Source of the DNA: Lysobacter luteus
GTDB taxonomy: Bacteria > Pseudomonadota > Gammaproteobacteria > Xanthomonadales > Xanthomonadaceae
Direction of reading: 5' to 3'
Length of the DNA stretch: 64,000 nt
NCBI RefSeq assembly: GCF_907164845.1
Contig: NZ_OU015430.1
Location: 1,292,001 to 1,356,000, forward strand
The translations under genes were made by a program, and so were the position numbers. This document shows, piece by piece, positions 38,121 to 47,223 of this stretch. Within the stretch, counting starts at the first letter, position 1; each line of letters starts with the position of its first letter. The notes under the pieces are model-generated. The model saw only the letters and a list, made by a program, of their open reading frames with translations. It did no database searches and had not been told where the DNA came from.

Positions 38121-38855
38121 CTACTTCTTCCGCGCCTTGTCACCCGCCTGCGTGTTGGCGACGTGTCGTTCGGGCGCTTCCGATTCGGTGCCCGCGCGCC
38201 CAACCCGAACCGCATCGTCCGACAACGGATCACTGATCCGGCCGGAACTCGAAAACGCGCTGCCGACCTGGTTCTCGCCGCTGCGCACGCCTTCTCCGGG
38301 CGGCCCGAACGACGACGAACCGTTGTCGACCCGGATGCGGTTCTCGATCTCGCGCACACCGCGCACCTCGTCGGCGATGTCCTCGGCCAGGTGCTTCATG
38401 CGGCGCTCCGGCACCTCGCCGGTCAGTGTCACCACGCCATCCTCGACGATCAGCAGGATCTCGGTCGCATCCAGGGCCTCATGCTCGGTCATGCGGTCGA
38501 TCAGCTCGTCGACGATGCTCGCGTCGGGGCGGGTGTAGTTGCGCGGGCCTCGCCCGCTGTGGCTCACGCCACGCGAATGCCGGCTGGTGTTGGCATACTC
38601 CGACCCGCCGCGTCCGTGCCCGCTCTGCGCGTGCCGGCCCTGGTCCTCGCCGTAGCCGCCCTGGTTGAAGTCGGCGTTGGGGAACTGGTGGGTGAAGTCG
38701 CCCCAACCGCCCTGGCCTTCGTAACCGAACGAGTCGTTCTGGCCCGACGGCGCACCCCAGCGGCGGTTGGTCGCCGATGGCATGTCGCGGTATTGCCGCT
38801 GGCGCGGGTCGAAATCCTGGTCGCGGCGCGGGCCGCTCGGGTTGCCTCGGTTCAT
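38121..38855 (-). CDS. BON-domain protein with Gly/Arg/Gln-rich N-terminus
   Basis: 244 residues, cytosolic by absence of a signal peptide. The first 110 are low complexity and polar (RNP, GYEGQGGWG, GRGGSEY repeats). A BON domain spans about 113-180: IVDELIDRMTEHEALDATEILLIVEDGVVTLTGEVPERRMKHLAEDIADEVRGV, then EIENRIRV. The C-terminal 65 residues are again disordered and charged. BON domains bind membranes or lipids and occur in osmotic-stress proteins. The family of proteins with this arrangement is common in Proteobacteria and unnamed. It converges with the Usp gene, 9 bases between stops. Confidence 0.85.
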   Translation of the reverse strand: MNRGNPSGPRRDQDFDPRQRQYRDMPSATNRRWGAPSGQNDSFGYEGQGGWGDFTHQFPNADFNQGGYGEDQGRHAQSGHGRGGSEYANTSRHSRGVSHSGRGPRNYTRPDASIVDELIDRMTEHEALDATEILLIVEDGVVTLTGEVPERRMKHLAEDIADEVRGVREIENRIRVDNGSSSFGPPGEGVRSGENQVGSAFSSSGRISDPLSDDAVRVGRAGTESEAPERHVANTQAGDKARKK

Positions 38856-38952
38856 CGGGGGGAACTCCGCTGACGGGGAGTTCCAACGCTAGACCCGGCA
38901 TCGTTAGCGCGGCGGCAATGATGCGTTTGCCGGCCGCACCACGGCCGCAGGC

Positions 38953-40833
38953 TCAGCGGTACCCGGCCGCCTGCAGCTCGAACAACTCGGCATAGCGCCC
39001 GCCGGCGGCCATCAGCTCGGCGTGGGTGCCGCTGGCCTCCAGGCGGCCGTCCGCCAGCACCAGGATGCGGTCGGCCATCCGTACGCTGCTGAACCGGTGG
39101 CTGATGAGCACCGCGGTGCGCTGGTCGGAGAGCTCCTTGAAGCGCTGGAACACCTCGAACTCGCTGCGCGCATCCAGGGCCGCGGTCGGCTCATCAAGGA
39201 TCATCACCTGGGCGTCGCGCATGTACGCGCGGGCGATCGCGATCTTCTGCCACTGGCCGCCCGACAGGTCCACGCCGGTCTTGAAGCGGCGGCCGATCAG
39301 CTGGTCATAACCCATCGGCAAGCTTTCGATCACGCCGTCCGCCATGGCCCGGCGTGCGGCCTCGCGGATGCGCACCTCGTTGTCCATGGCATCGATCTGG
39401 CCGACGCCGATGTTCTCGCCGGCGGTCAGGTGGTAGCGCACGAAGTCCTGGAAAATCACGCCGATGTTGGCGCGCAGGTCGTCGAGGTCGTAGTCGCGCA
39501 GGTCCCGGCCATCCAGCAGGATGCGGCCCTCGTCAGGGTCGTAGAGGCGGGCCAGCAGCTTGACCAGCGTGGTCTTGCCGGCGCCGTTCTCGCCCACGAG
39601 CGCCAGCACCTCGCCCGCGCGCAGCTCGAAGTCGAGTCCGCGCAATGCCCACTTCTCGGCGTCGGGATAGCGGAAGCCGACGTTCTCGAACACGAAGCCC
39701 TGGCGGATCGGCTTTGGTACGGGCAGCGCGTCCGCGGGGGAGACGATCTCCGGTTCGATCTCGAAGAACGAGAACAGGTCCTCCAGGTAGAGCGCCTGCC
39801 CGGCGACCTGCGAGAACCCGACCAGCAGTCCTTCCAGTAACTGGCGCAGGCGCCGGAAGCTCGACGCCAGGAAGGTCAGGTCACCGATCGTGAAGTCGCC
39901 GCTGACCGTGCGCCAGGCGATGTACGCGTACGCGATGTAGTAGCCCAGCGTGCCGAGCGCCGCCAGCAGCGTGCCCCAGAACGCGCGTCGCCGCGCCAGC
40001 GCACGGTTGGCGCGGAAGAACCCGTCGGCCAGTACCCGGTAGCGTTCGATCAGGTACTTGTGGAGGTTGAAGATCTTCACCTCCTTGGCCGTCTCGACGC
40101 TGGCACCCATCTGCCGCACGTACTCCAGCTGGCGCCGTTCGGGTGTCCAGGCAAAGTTGAGCGAATACCCCAGCGCGTTGAAGTGCGACTCGCCGACGAA
40201 GGCCGGGATCAGCGCGATCGCCAGCAGCAGGATCAGCCAAGGGGCGTAGACCAGCAGGCCGATCGCGAAGCTGACCACCGTGATCGCATCCTGCACTTGG
40301 CCGAAAAGCTGGCTCATCAGGTTCATCCGGCCCATCGTCTGCCGGCGCGCGCGGTCCAGCTTGTCCTGCAGGTCCGGGTCCTCGAAGTCCTCAAGGTCGA
40401 GCGTCGCCGCATGCTGCATCAGCCGGATGCTGGTCGCGTTGGTGAACAGCTCCGACAGCAGCGAGTCGCCGTAGCTCACCAGCCGGCCCAGCAGGTCCGA
40501 CACGATCGCCAGGGCGAACTCCAGCGCCAGCAGCCACAGCAAGGTGTCGAGCACGCCCGCGCGCCATGCCGCCTCCAGCGTGTCGAAATCGACCCCGACG
40601 CCGACCAGCCGCACCGCCTCGTCGATGATCAGCTTGCCGATGTAGAGCGTGGCGATCGGCAGGAACGCGCGCACCACCCGCAGCCCGAGCGTGGCGATGG
40701 TGAGGGCAGGGCTGGTGGCCCAGATCTGGCGCAGGAACGGCGGCAGGTTGCGCAGCGCGTTGAAGCGGTCGCGCAGGCTCGGCTTTGCCTGCGGTCCGGT
40801 GGGGGAATGCGTGGAAGCGGGTGAAGACGGCAT
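38953..40833 (-). CDS. ABC transporter, fused permease and ATP-binding protein (exporter type)
   Basis: Homodimeric ABC exporter of unknown substrate, 626 residues from the ATG at 40833 (a TTG at 40854 is possible). The membrane domain (about 35-340) has six hydrophobic stretches; DLEDFEDPDLQDKLDRARRQ and AKEVKIFNLHKYLIERY are coupling-type segments seen in one subgroup of exporters. The ATPase has Walker A GENGAGKTTL, Q loop VIFQDF, signature LSGGQWQK, Walker B VMILDEPTAALD and H loop ISHRFSS. It is monocistronic, with no partner half-transporter next to it. Confidence 0.92.
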   Translation of the reverse strand: MPSSPASTHSPTGPQAKPSLRDRFNALRNLPPFLRQIWATSPALTIATLGLRVVRAFLPIATLYIGKLIIDEAVRLVGVGVDFDTLEAAWRAGVLDTLLWLLALEFALAIVSDLLGRLVSYGDSLLSELFTNATSIRLMQHAATLDLEDFEDPDLQDKLDRARRQTMGRMNLMSQLFGQVQDAITVVSFAIGLLVYAPWLILLLAIALIPAFVGESHFNALGYSLNFAWTPERRQLEYVRQMGASVETAKEVKIFNLHKYLIERYRVLADGFFRANRALARRRAFWGTLLAALGTLGYYIAYAYIAWRTVSGDFTIGDLTFLASSFRRLRQLLEGLLVGFSQVAGQALYLEDLFSFFEIEPEIVSPADALPVPKPIRQGFVFENVGFRYPDAEKWALRGLDFELRAGEVLALVGENGAGKTTLVKLLARLYDPDEGRILLDGRDLRDYDLDDLRANIGVIFQDFVRYHLTAGENIGVGQIDAMDNEVRIREAARRAMADGVIESLPMGYDQLIGRRFKTGVDLSGGQWQKIAIARAYMRDAQVMILDEPTAALDARSEFEVFQRFKELSDQRTAVLISHRFSSVRMADRILVLADGRLEASGTHAELMAAGGRYAELFELQAAGYR

Positions 40834-40984
40834 GGATCGATTCTGCCCAGTCAACTTGATGAACGCATGAACGCCAATGATTTCCTGTCGTGTAGCTCAC
40901 CAGTGCGTAACCGCACCGATGCTTATCTGGCCCTGCAACCCCGCCGGCGTGCCGGCAACTCCCTCCCCCCAAAGGAGATACACC

Positions 40985-41179
40985 GTGAAAGACCGTCAGA
41001 ACCAGGACAACCAGAGCCAGAACCAGAATCGCACCCAGGGCCAGAACCAGGGCCAGCAGGCGCAGGGCCAAAACCAGGGCCAGCGCACCACCAACCAGGC
41101 CCAGGATGGCAACCAGCAGGGTCAGCAGGGCCAGCAGCAGGGCAAGCAGAGCCCGGGCCAGGACCGCAACCAGCAGTAA
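40985..41179 (+). CDS. Small Gln/Asn/Gly-rich low-complexity protein
   Basis: 64 residues read from a GTG at 40985, which has a near-perfect Shine-Dalgarno AAAGGAG (40971-40977) seven bases upstream. Composition is dominated by Gln, Asn and Gly in a repeating NQGQ/QGQN pattern, with no hydrophobic core, no signal peptide and few charges. It should be disordered and has prion-like or coacervating composition. Function unknown. A strong terminator follows, so it is a self-contained transcription unit. The ribosome site plus terminator make a real gene likely despite the low complexity. Confidence 0.75.
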   Translation: MKDRQNQDNQSQNQNRTQGQNQGQQAQGQNQGQRTTNQAQDGNQQGQQGQQQGKQSPGQDRNQQ

Positions 41180-41206
41180 CCCGATGTTCTTCTCCCAGGA
41201 GCACTA

Positions 41207-41236
41207 CGCCCCGGCTGGTTGCCGGGGCGTTTCCTT
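41207..41236 (+). terminator. Intrinsic terminator after the Gln-rich gene
   Basis: 9-bp stem CGCCCCGGC (41207-41215) with GCCGGGGCG (41221-41229), loop TGGTT, followed by TTTCCTT. It begins 28 bases after the stop. Confidence 0.85.
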
Positions 41237-42358
41237 ATGAGCTCGGTGATGAGCGCAAAGACCGCGGTCTACCTGTTGCCCGCGGCGGGTCGCGCCGGCG
41301 CGCGCGACCACACGGCATCGACCCGGCATGATCTTGCCCAACGGCTGGCCGCAGTGCTGGGCCACGAGTTTCGTGGCGACTACGACCCGACCGCTCCGTT
41401 GCCCGGGGGTCCGTGCTATTTCATCCCGGCCGACACCCTGTGCGCTGCCGAGGCCGAAGCGCTGGGTATCCACGGCGAGCACGACCTGTTCGGTGGCGTC
41501 GTGCCGCACCCGTTTCTTACAACCAAGACGATCAGCCATCCCGCCATCGGCCCTGACGCACGCGTGCCGGAGGGCTGGTCGCACGCCCTGTGGCAACACA
41601 TGGGTGATGCGGTGTTGCCTGGATTCTCTGCATTCACGCCGGCCGACGTGCGCGAGGCCGGCCGGCGGCTACTGGGCCGCGGCCCGGTGCGGTTGAAGCT
41701 GGCAAACGGGATTGGTGGTAGCGGGCAGAGCACCGCGGCTGACACTGCGGAACTGGATGCCGCGATCGCCGCCCTGGACCCGGGAGATGTGCACCGCCAT
41801 GGCGTCGTGGTTGAGTTGAACCTCGACGCGCCAGTGACCTACAGCATCGGCTGCGTCACCGTCGGCAATTGGCAGATCGCCTACCACGGCACCCAGCAGA
41901 ACACCGTCGACCACCGTGGCAACGAGGTGTACGGCGGTTCCGACCTGGACGTGGTACGGGGTGGCTTCGATGCACTGCTCCAGCTCGACCTGACATCCGC
42001 CCAGCGGCTCGCGGTCGAGTACGCGATGCGCTACGACGCCGCCGTGAGCCGCGCCTATCCGGGATTTTTCGCTTCGCGGCGGAACTACGACGTCGCCTCC
42101 GGCACTGACCGCACTGGTGGGGACCAGTGCGGGGTGCTCGAGCAGTCGTGGCGCATTGGCGGCGCCAGTCCGGCCGAGATCGCCGCGCTGGATGCATTCA
42201 ACCGTGATCCGGCGTTGCACCGGGTGCGCGTCCAATGCTGCGAGCGTTACGCCGACCAGCCGCCGCCGACGGGTGCCACCGTGCATTACCGCGGTGATGA
42301 CGGGCAGGCCGGCATGCTCTGCAAGTACAGCCTGGTCACGGAGCGCCACGCCGCATGA
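41237..42358 (+). CDS. DUF3182 family protein
   Basis: Function unknown. About 373 residues from the ATG at 41237; an ATG at 41249 is also possible, and neither has a clear Shine-Dalgarno. Visible features: an N-terminal strand TAVYLLPAAGRAGARDHTA, FGGVVPHPFLTTKTISHPAI, a Gly-rich loop LANGIGGSGQS (about 155-165) after a VRLKL strand, and EVYGGSDLDVVRGGFDAL, QCGVLEQSWRIGGASPAEI. The Lys-then-Gly-rich-loop pattern and later acidic strand (VVVELNLD) recall ATP-grasp enzymes, so a ligase role is conceivable but unproved. Its stop overlaps the hydrolase start (ATGA at 42355-42358). Confidence 0.8.
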   Translation: MSSVMSAKTAVYLLPAAGRAGARDHTASTRHDLAQRLAAVLGHEFRGDYDPTAPLPGGPCYFIPADTLCAAEAEALGIHGEHDLFGGVVPHPFLTTKTISHPAIGPDARVPEGWSHALWQHMGDAVLPGFSAFTPADVREAGRRLLGRGPVRLKLANGIGGSGQSTAADTAELDAAIAALDPGDVHRHGVVVELNLDAPVTYSIGCVTVGNWQIAYHGTQQNTVDHRGNEVYGGSDLDVVRGGFDALLQLDLTSAQRLAVEYAMRYDAAVSRAYPGFFASRRNYDVASGTDRTGGDQCGVLEQSWRIGGASPAEIAALDAFNRDPALHRVRVQCCERYADQPPPTGATVHYRGDDGQAGMLCKYSLVTERHAA

Positions 42359-43161
42359 GCATCCGCTTGGACACCGTCGAGATTCCGGTCGCGCGCCAAA
42401 AGCTGGAGGGCACCGTGCTGTCGCCCACCACGCAGTTCCCGGGCGTGCTGTTTGTCCACGGCTGGGGTGGCAAGCAGGAGCACGACCTCAGCCGTGCGCG
42501 CGAGGTTGCCGGCCTTGGTGCGGTGTGCCTCACCTTCGACCTGCGTGGCCACGAGCGCAATGCAGGCCAATGGGAGACGGTCAACCGCGAAGAGAACCTG
42601 GCCGACCTGTGCGCGGCCTACGACTGGCTGGCGGCCGAACCCAACGTGGACCCGGGCGCGATCGCGGTGGTCGGCATCAGCTACGGCGGTTACCTCGCGT
42701 CGATCCTGACGACCCACCGCGACGTGCGCTGGCTGGCGCTGCGGTCCCCGGCGTTGTACCCCGATGAGGGCTGGGAGCTGCCCAAGCGCAAATTGCACGA
42801 GCAGAACGACCTGGACGCCTACCGTCGCAGCCGCATCCACTGGCGCGACAACCGGGCGCTGGCGGCTGCGGCCGGGTTCCGCGGCGACGTGCTGGTGGTG
42901 GAGGCCGGCAACGACGAGGTCATCCCGCACCAGGTCATCGAGAATTTCGTCGCGGCCTTCCAGCAACCCCGTTCGCTGACCGCACGCAGGCTGACCGGCG
43001 CCGACCACGCGCTGACCGAGAAAAGTTTCCAGAGCGACTACAACGCCGTGCTCGTGAAGTGGCTGACCGAAATGATCGTCGGTGCCCGCGCGGGCGACGC
43101 GGCGTCGGAGGTCGAGCGCCACAAGCAGGCGACCTCCGGACACGAAAGCGCGCGGCATTGA
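42355..43161 (+). CDS. Alpha/beta hydrolase
   Basis: 268 residues with a complete alpha/beta-hydrolase fold: VLFVHGWGGKQEH as the HG oxyanion motif, the nucleophile elbow GISYGGYLAS (Ser near 106), Asp in VVEAGNDEVIPHQV, and the catalytic His in LTGADHALTEKSFQ. It resembles dienelactone-hydrolase-like and prolyl-oligopeptidase-like esterases without signal peptide, so it is cytosolic. Translational coupling to the DUF3182 gene implies one pathway; substrate unknown. Confidence 0.9.
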   Translation: MSIRLDTVEIPVARQKLEGTVLSPTTQFPGVLFVHGWGGKQEHDLSRAREVAGLGAVCLTFDLRGHERNAGQWETVNREENLADLCAAYDWLAAEPNVDPGAIAVVGISYGGYLASILTTHRDVRWLALRSPALYPDEGWELPKRKLHEQNDLDAYRRSRIHWRDNRALAAAAGFRGDVLVVEAGNDEVIPHQVIENFVAAFQQPRSLTARRLTGADHALTEKSFQSDYNAVLVKWLTEMIVGARAGDAASEVERHKQATSGHESARH

Positions 43162-43286
43162 CCGTGCCATGCCGACATGTGCCGCCGCTGCGCGGGCAGC
43201 TGCCAGCGGATGGCCTCCGGCGCATGACGGCTTCCAATGCCCGGACCGGGGGGCGCCGGTAGAATGGGCGGGTTTTCCGCCATCCA

Positions 43287-44858
43287 GTGCCCGCCGTGAA
43301 CCTTTCCGCCCGTCCCGCCGCGTTCCCGTCCACCCGCCAGCCGGTCTCGATCCGCCAGGCCGACCTGATCCAGTCGGTGGCCGATGCGCTGCAGTACATC
43401 AGCTACTACCACCCGGTGGACTACATCAAGAGCCTTGCCGCCGCTTACGAGCGCGAGGAGTCGCCGGCGGCGAAGGACGCGATCGCGCAGATCCTGATCA
43501 ACTCCAGGATGTGCGCCGAAGGGCACCGGCCGATCTGCCAGGACACCGGCATCGTCACCGTGTTCCTCGAGATCGGGATGGACGTGCGCTGGGACGACGC
43601 GACCATGAGCGTCGAGGACATGGTCCACGAGGGTGTGCGCCGCGCCTACGCGCATCCCGACAACAAGCTGCGCGCGTCGGTCCTGGCCGACCCGGCCGGC
43701 AAGCGCGTCAACACGAAGGACAACACGCCGGGCGTGGTCAACGTCAAGGTGGTGCCGGGCAACACGGTTGATGTGATCGTCGCGGCGAAGGGCGGTGGCT
43801 CGGAGGCCAAGTCGAAGTTCGCGATGCTCAACCCGTCCGACTCGATCGTCGACTGGGTGCTCAAGACCGTGCCGACCATGGGCGCCGGCTGGTGCCCGCC
43901 GGGCATGCTCGGCATCGGCATCGGCGGCACCGCCGAGAAGGCGATGCTGCTGGCGAAGGAATCGCTCATGGAGCCGATCGACATCACCGAGCTGCAGGCG
44001 CGGGGGCCGTCCAACCGCGCCGAGGAGCTGCGGCTGGAGCTGTACGACAAGGTCAATGCGCTCGGCATCGGTGCGCAGGGCCTGGGAGGCTTGACCACGG
44101 TGCTCGACATCAAGGTCAAGGATTACCCGACCCACGCGGCCAACCTGCCGGTGGCGCTCATCCCCAACTGCGCGGCGACGCGCCATGCGCACTTCACCCT
44201 CGACGGCAGTGGCCCGGTGATGCTGGATCCGCCCTCGCTGGCGGACTGGCCCGAGCTGACCTACAGCCCGCAGAACGCGCGCCGGGTGGACCTGGACGCG
44301 GTGACCCGCGAGGACGTTGCCAGCTGGAAGCCGGGCGAGGTACTGCTGCTCAACGGCAAGCTGCTGACCGGTCGCGACGCCGCGCACAAGCGCATCGTCG
44401 GGATGCTGGACGCGGGGGAGCCACTGCCGGTCGACCTGCGCGGGCGCTTCATCTATTACGTCGGTCCGGTCGACCCGGTCCGTGACGAGGTCGTCGGCCC
44501 GGCCGGCCCGACCACGGCGACGCGCATGGACAAGTTCACCGGCCAGGTGCTGGCGCAGACCGGCCTGCTGGGCATGGTCGGCAAGGCCGAGCGCGGCCCG
44601 GTCGCGCGCGAGGCGATCCGCGAGCACCAGTCGGCCTACCTGATGGCGGTTGGCGGCGCGGCGTACCTGGTGTCGAAGGCGATCAAGGCCGCGCGCGTGG
44701 TGGCGTTCGAGGACCTCGGCATGGAGGCCATCTACGAGTTCACCGTGCAGGACATGCCAGTGACGGTCGCGGTCGACAGCACCGGTGCATCGGTGCATGA
44801 AAGCGGCCCGCGCGAGTGGCAGGCCCGCATCGGAAAGATCCCGGTGGTGGTGGCCTGA
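43287..44858 (+). CDS. fumA: Fumarate hydratase class I (iron-sulfur, FumA/FumB type)
   Basis: Reversible hydration of fumarate to malate in the TCA cycle, using an oxygen-sensitive [4Fe-4S] cluster. 523 residues from a GTG at 43287; a GTG at 43296 is an alternative. Both lyase halves are fused: the alpha part with MCAEGHRPICQDTG and the beta part from about 330 with GEVLLLNGKLLTGRDAAHKR and YYVGPVDPVRDEVVGPAGPTT. Cluster cysteines are in ICQDTG, GWCPPG and IPNCAATRH. No class II fumC is seen in the window. The sdh operon, upstream in the same pathway, is 16 kb away. Confidence 0.94.
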   Translation: MPAVNLSARPAAFPSTRQPVSIRQADLIQSVADALQYISYYHPVDYIKSLAAAYEREESPAAKDAIAQILINSRMCAEGHRPICQDTGIVTVFLEIGMDVRWDDATMSVEDMVHEGVRRAYAHPDNKLRASVLADPAGKRVNTKDNTPGVVNVKVVPGNTVDVIVAAKGGGSEAKSKFAMLNPSDSIVDWVLKTVPTMGAGWCPPGMLGIGIGGTAEKAMLLAKESLMEPIDITELQARGPSNRAEELRLELYDKVNALGIGAQGLGGLTTVLDIKVKDYPTHAANLPVALIPNCAATRHAHFTLDGSGPVMLDPPSLADWPELTYSPQNARRVDLDAVTREDVASWKPGEVLLLNGKLLTGRDAAHKRIVGMLDAGEPLPVDLRGRFIYYVGPVDPVRDEVVGPAGPTTATRMDKFTGQVLAQTGLLGMVGKAERGPVAREAIREHQSAYLMAVGGAAYLVSKAIKAARVVAFEDLGMEAIYEFTVQDMPVTVAVDSTGASVHESGPREWQARIGKIPVVVA

Positions 44859-44880
44859 GGTGCAACCCCGTCACTTCGCG

Positions 44881-44947
44881 GTAGGAGCGATGTAAGTCGC
44901 GATCTGTACATCGCCCCGGAGTTGGGCGGGTCGCGCGTCGCTCCTGC
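44881..44947. repeat. Degenerate REP-type palindrome, copy 3
   Basis: GTAGGAGCGA (44881-44890) and TCGCTCCTGC (about 44938-44947) pair with one mismatch, but inner arms have drifted (TGTAAGTCGCG against GGGTCGCGCG). It lies between the convergent fumarase and patatin genes. Confidence 0.65.
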
Positions 44948-44955
44948 GAGAGTTC

Positions 44956-45912
44956 CTACAGCCGCGCCACCAGCGCCTTGAGCTTCCCGCGCGTGGCCTC
45001 CTGCTCCAGGTAGCCGGTTGCCAGCGTCTCCAGGGCGGCGATGTTGGTGGCGCTGGTGTCGTCGAGGTCGTCCAGGCCGACCAGCAGCTCGGCCTGCATC
45101 CGGCAGTAGGCGTCTCCCACGAGTTGCCGGGCGATGTAATCAACCGAGTCGGCGTTGCCGTCGAACAGCACGTCAATGATCGGCACCGCCCACTCCAGCG
45201 CGCCCCATTCGCGCGCGGACTGCAGCGGGATCGGGCGGTTGCGCTCGCCGGTACCGATCGACAGCACCACGAGGTTGCCGCAGTGGCTGATCTGGCGGTC
45301 GTGCCGCAGCGCCTCGGCGATCGCGCAGGCGGTCGGGTTGTTGGCGACGATACCGCCGTCGATCAGTGACGACGCGCGGCCGCCGATGGTCATGCCGTGC
45401 GCCGGGAAGTAGGTCGGCGCCGCGGTCGAGGCGCGGCAGATCTCCCACACGGGCAGGTCACGGTGCTCGGGATGGAAGCTCTTGAAAACCACCGGCTTGC
45501 GCGCCAGCGTGTCGTAGGCGGTGATGACGGTGGGCACCGGTAGCTGGCCGAAGGTGGTGTTGCCGAACACCTCGCGCAGCACCTTTTCCAAGCCCTTGCC
45601 GTCGTACCGGGGTGCCGACGGGCCGGCGGTAAACAGCCGGGTCGCGCGCGACCAGAGCCGGCCGGTCATGCCGGGGAAGATTTCGTGGCGGCGCGCCTTG
45701 TAGAGCTCGCCCATGGCGTCGGGCGAAAGGCCCACGCCGAGCCCGCAGGCGATGATCGCGCCGGTCGAGCTGCCGGAAACGAGGTCGAAGTTCTTCAGCA
45801 GCCCGGGCTTGCCGGCCTGGGCCAGCACGTCCTCGACCCCGCCCAGCCAGATGCAGCTGACCAGCCCGCGGATGCCGCCGCCGTCGAGCGATAGGATGCG
45901 TCGTGCCTGCAT
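44956..45912 (-). CDS. Patatin-like phospholipase
   Basis: Lipid acyl hydrolase with a Ser-Asp dyad. Of 318 residues: oxyanion motif DGGGIRG at 10-16, nucleophile Ser49 in GSSTG, and Asp185 in IDGGIVANNP. No signal peptide, so cytosolic or membrane-surface acting. It resembles the plant-patatin-like bacterial group, which includes CapV effectors of CBASS, but no nucleotidyltransferase is nearby. It is the last gene of the leftward cluster with pldA, mscS and the phospholipase D gene; the gap to pldA is 74 bases. Confidence 0.9.
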   Translation of the reverse strand: MQARRILSLDGGGIRGLVSCIWLGGVEDVLAQAGKPGLLKNFDLVSGSSTGAIIACGLGVGLSPDAMGELYKARRHEIFPGMTGRLWSRATRLFTAGPSAPRYDGKGLEKVLREVFGNTTFGQLPVPTVITAYDTLARKPVVFKSFHPEHRDLPVWEICRASTAAPTYFPAHGMTIGGRASSLIDGGIVANNPTACAIAEALRHDRQISHCGNLVVLSIGTGERNRPIPLQSAREWGALEWAVPIIDVLFDGNADSVDYIARQLVGDAYCRMQAELLVGLDDLDDTSATNIAALETLATGYLEQEATRGKLKALVARL

Positions 45913-45986
45913 GGCGTGGTTCCTCCTTCGGGTAGACGGCTGCAGCCTAGCGCAGCGACGTCACACCTATTGAGACGCCTGCCGCG

Positions 45987-47201
45987 TCAGAACCACTCCA
46001 GCAGCGACACGCCCAGCCCGATGTGGGTGGCACGGTGGTCGTAGTCGATCAGGCTCTCTCCGTAGCCGTCGAACACCTGCACGTGGCCGCGTAGGGTGCG
46101 TGTCAGCGGGAAGCCCCAGTCGAACTGCACCGCGCCGCGCGAGTCGTCGCCGCCGCGCAACGAGTGGCGTGCGGTCAGTGCGAACTCGTGGCCGTTACGC
46201 ACGTGGACGAGGGTGGCGTCGCCGCGGCCGATGTAGTTCTCGATGCCCGGGTTCTCGTCCTCGTCACTGTCCGACAAACGCCACCACGGGCGCAGCGTCA
46301 GCGCCCAGTCGTCGCGGTCCAGCCCGATGTTGACTATCACCCGGTTCCAGCTGCGCGACAGCGGGTCGGCCCGGCCGTTGGACTGGTGGTTGATGCCGAT
46401 CGCGGCCATCCGCCCGCGCCAGCCGCCGATGCTGTAGCCGGTGCGGAACACCAGCAGCACCTCGGGCTCGTAGTTGGACTCGCGGAAGGGCCGTGACGCC
46501 TCGCCGCCGTTGTAGACCTGCCACCGCGAACTCTGGGTGTAGCCCATCCAGATGTCGCCGTTGTCGCCGAACAGGTTCTCTACCGCCTTGGTCTTGAAGC
46601 TCAGCTGGAACTTCGCCTCGGTGTCCTTGAGCGACTGGGAGACCGGCGGTGCGTCCGGGGTCGAACTGGTGGGCAGTTCGTTCGGGTTGTCCGTCCACAC
46701 CGCCGGAAGCAGGTACACCGGCTTGTAGGCGCGGAAGTTGAAGATGCCCAGCTTGGAGTCGCGCGCCAGTTCCCAGCGGCTGTCGAGCAGGCTGCCCTTG
46801 CCGGCGTTGGCGATGCGCGCCTCGAGCGACGCCAGCACCGGCTCGGCGCTGTAGAGGTCGCTTGGGACGCGCCGCTCGTCGTCGGGCTCGGGGAAGGCGT
46901 CCGATTCCAGGCGCTCGTACTTGGCGATCGTCGCCTTGGTCTCCTTGGCGCGGATCGCCGCCGCATCGGCGGTCGCCGGGCTGTCGCTGGCCCGCCGGTG
47001 GACGGCGTCGTAGCAGGCCAGACGTTCGACATCGATCTCGATCCGGCTGCAGGCTTCGGCCGTGGGCAACGCGGTGGTGCCGTCCTGCGCGGCAGCCAGC
47101 GGCACGGCGAGCGCCAATGCGGCTGCAAGGATCGCCACCGCTGGACGGCGGCTGCAGGGCAAAGGCGCGCGGGGGATGCGGCGGTCGGTCGCAGGGCTCA
47201 T
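45987..47201 (-). CDS. pldA: Outer-membrane phospholipase A (PldA)
   Basis: Calcium-dependent outer-membrane phospholipase that removes misplaced phospholipids from the outer leaflet. 404 residues from the ATG at 47201, with a signal peptide ending LAAAQD near 40. The catalytic triad is His272, Ser274 (NHQSNG) and Asn286 (SWNR), with the same 14-residue His-Asn spacing as in E. coli. Barrel strands follow, ending LGVSLLEWF with terminal Phe. A mature N-terminal extension of about 100 residues (EACSRIEIDVERLACYDAV, two Cys) precedes the barrel and is absent from the E. coli enzyme. It starts 22 bases after mscS. Confidence 0.92.
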   Translation of the reverse strand: MSPATDRRIPRAPLPCSRRPAVAILAAALALAVPLAAAQDGTTALPTAEACSRIEIDVERLACYDAVHRRASDSPATADAAAIRAKETKATIAKYERLESDAFPEPDDERRVPSDLYSAEPVLASLEARIANAGKGSLLDSRWELARDSKLGIFNFRAYKPVYLLPAVWTDNPNELPTSSTPDAPPVSQSLKDTEAKFQLSFKTKAVENLFGDNGDIWMGYTQSSRWQVYNGGEASRPFRESNYEPEVLLVFRTGYSIGGWRGRMAAIGINHQSNGRADPLSRSWNRVIVNIGLDRDDWALTLRPWWRLSDSDEDENPGIENYIGRGDATLVHVRNGHEFALTARHSLRGGDDSRGAVQFDWGFPLTRTLRGHVQVFDGYGESLIDYDHRATHIGLGVSLLEWF

Positions 47202-47223
47202 TCCAGGGTTCCGCGGAGGGGTT

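Noticed and set aside
44956-45912. Patatin as a CapV-type CBASS effector in an anti-phage system.
   Set aside because: No CD-NTase, E1/E2 or JAB genes are adjacent; neighbours are lipid and osmotic genes. Similarity alone does not support defence.
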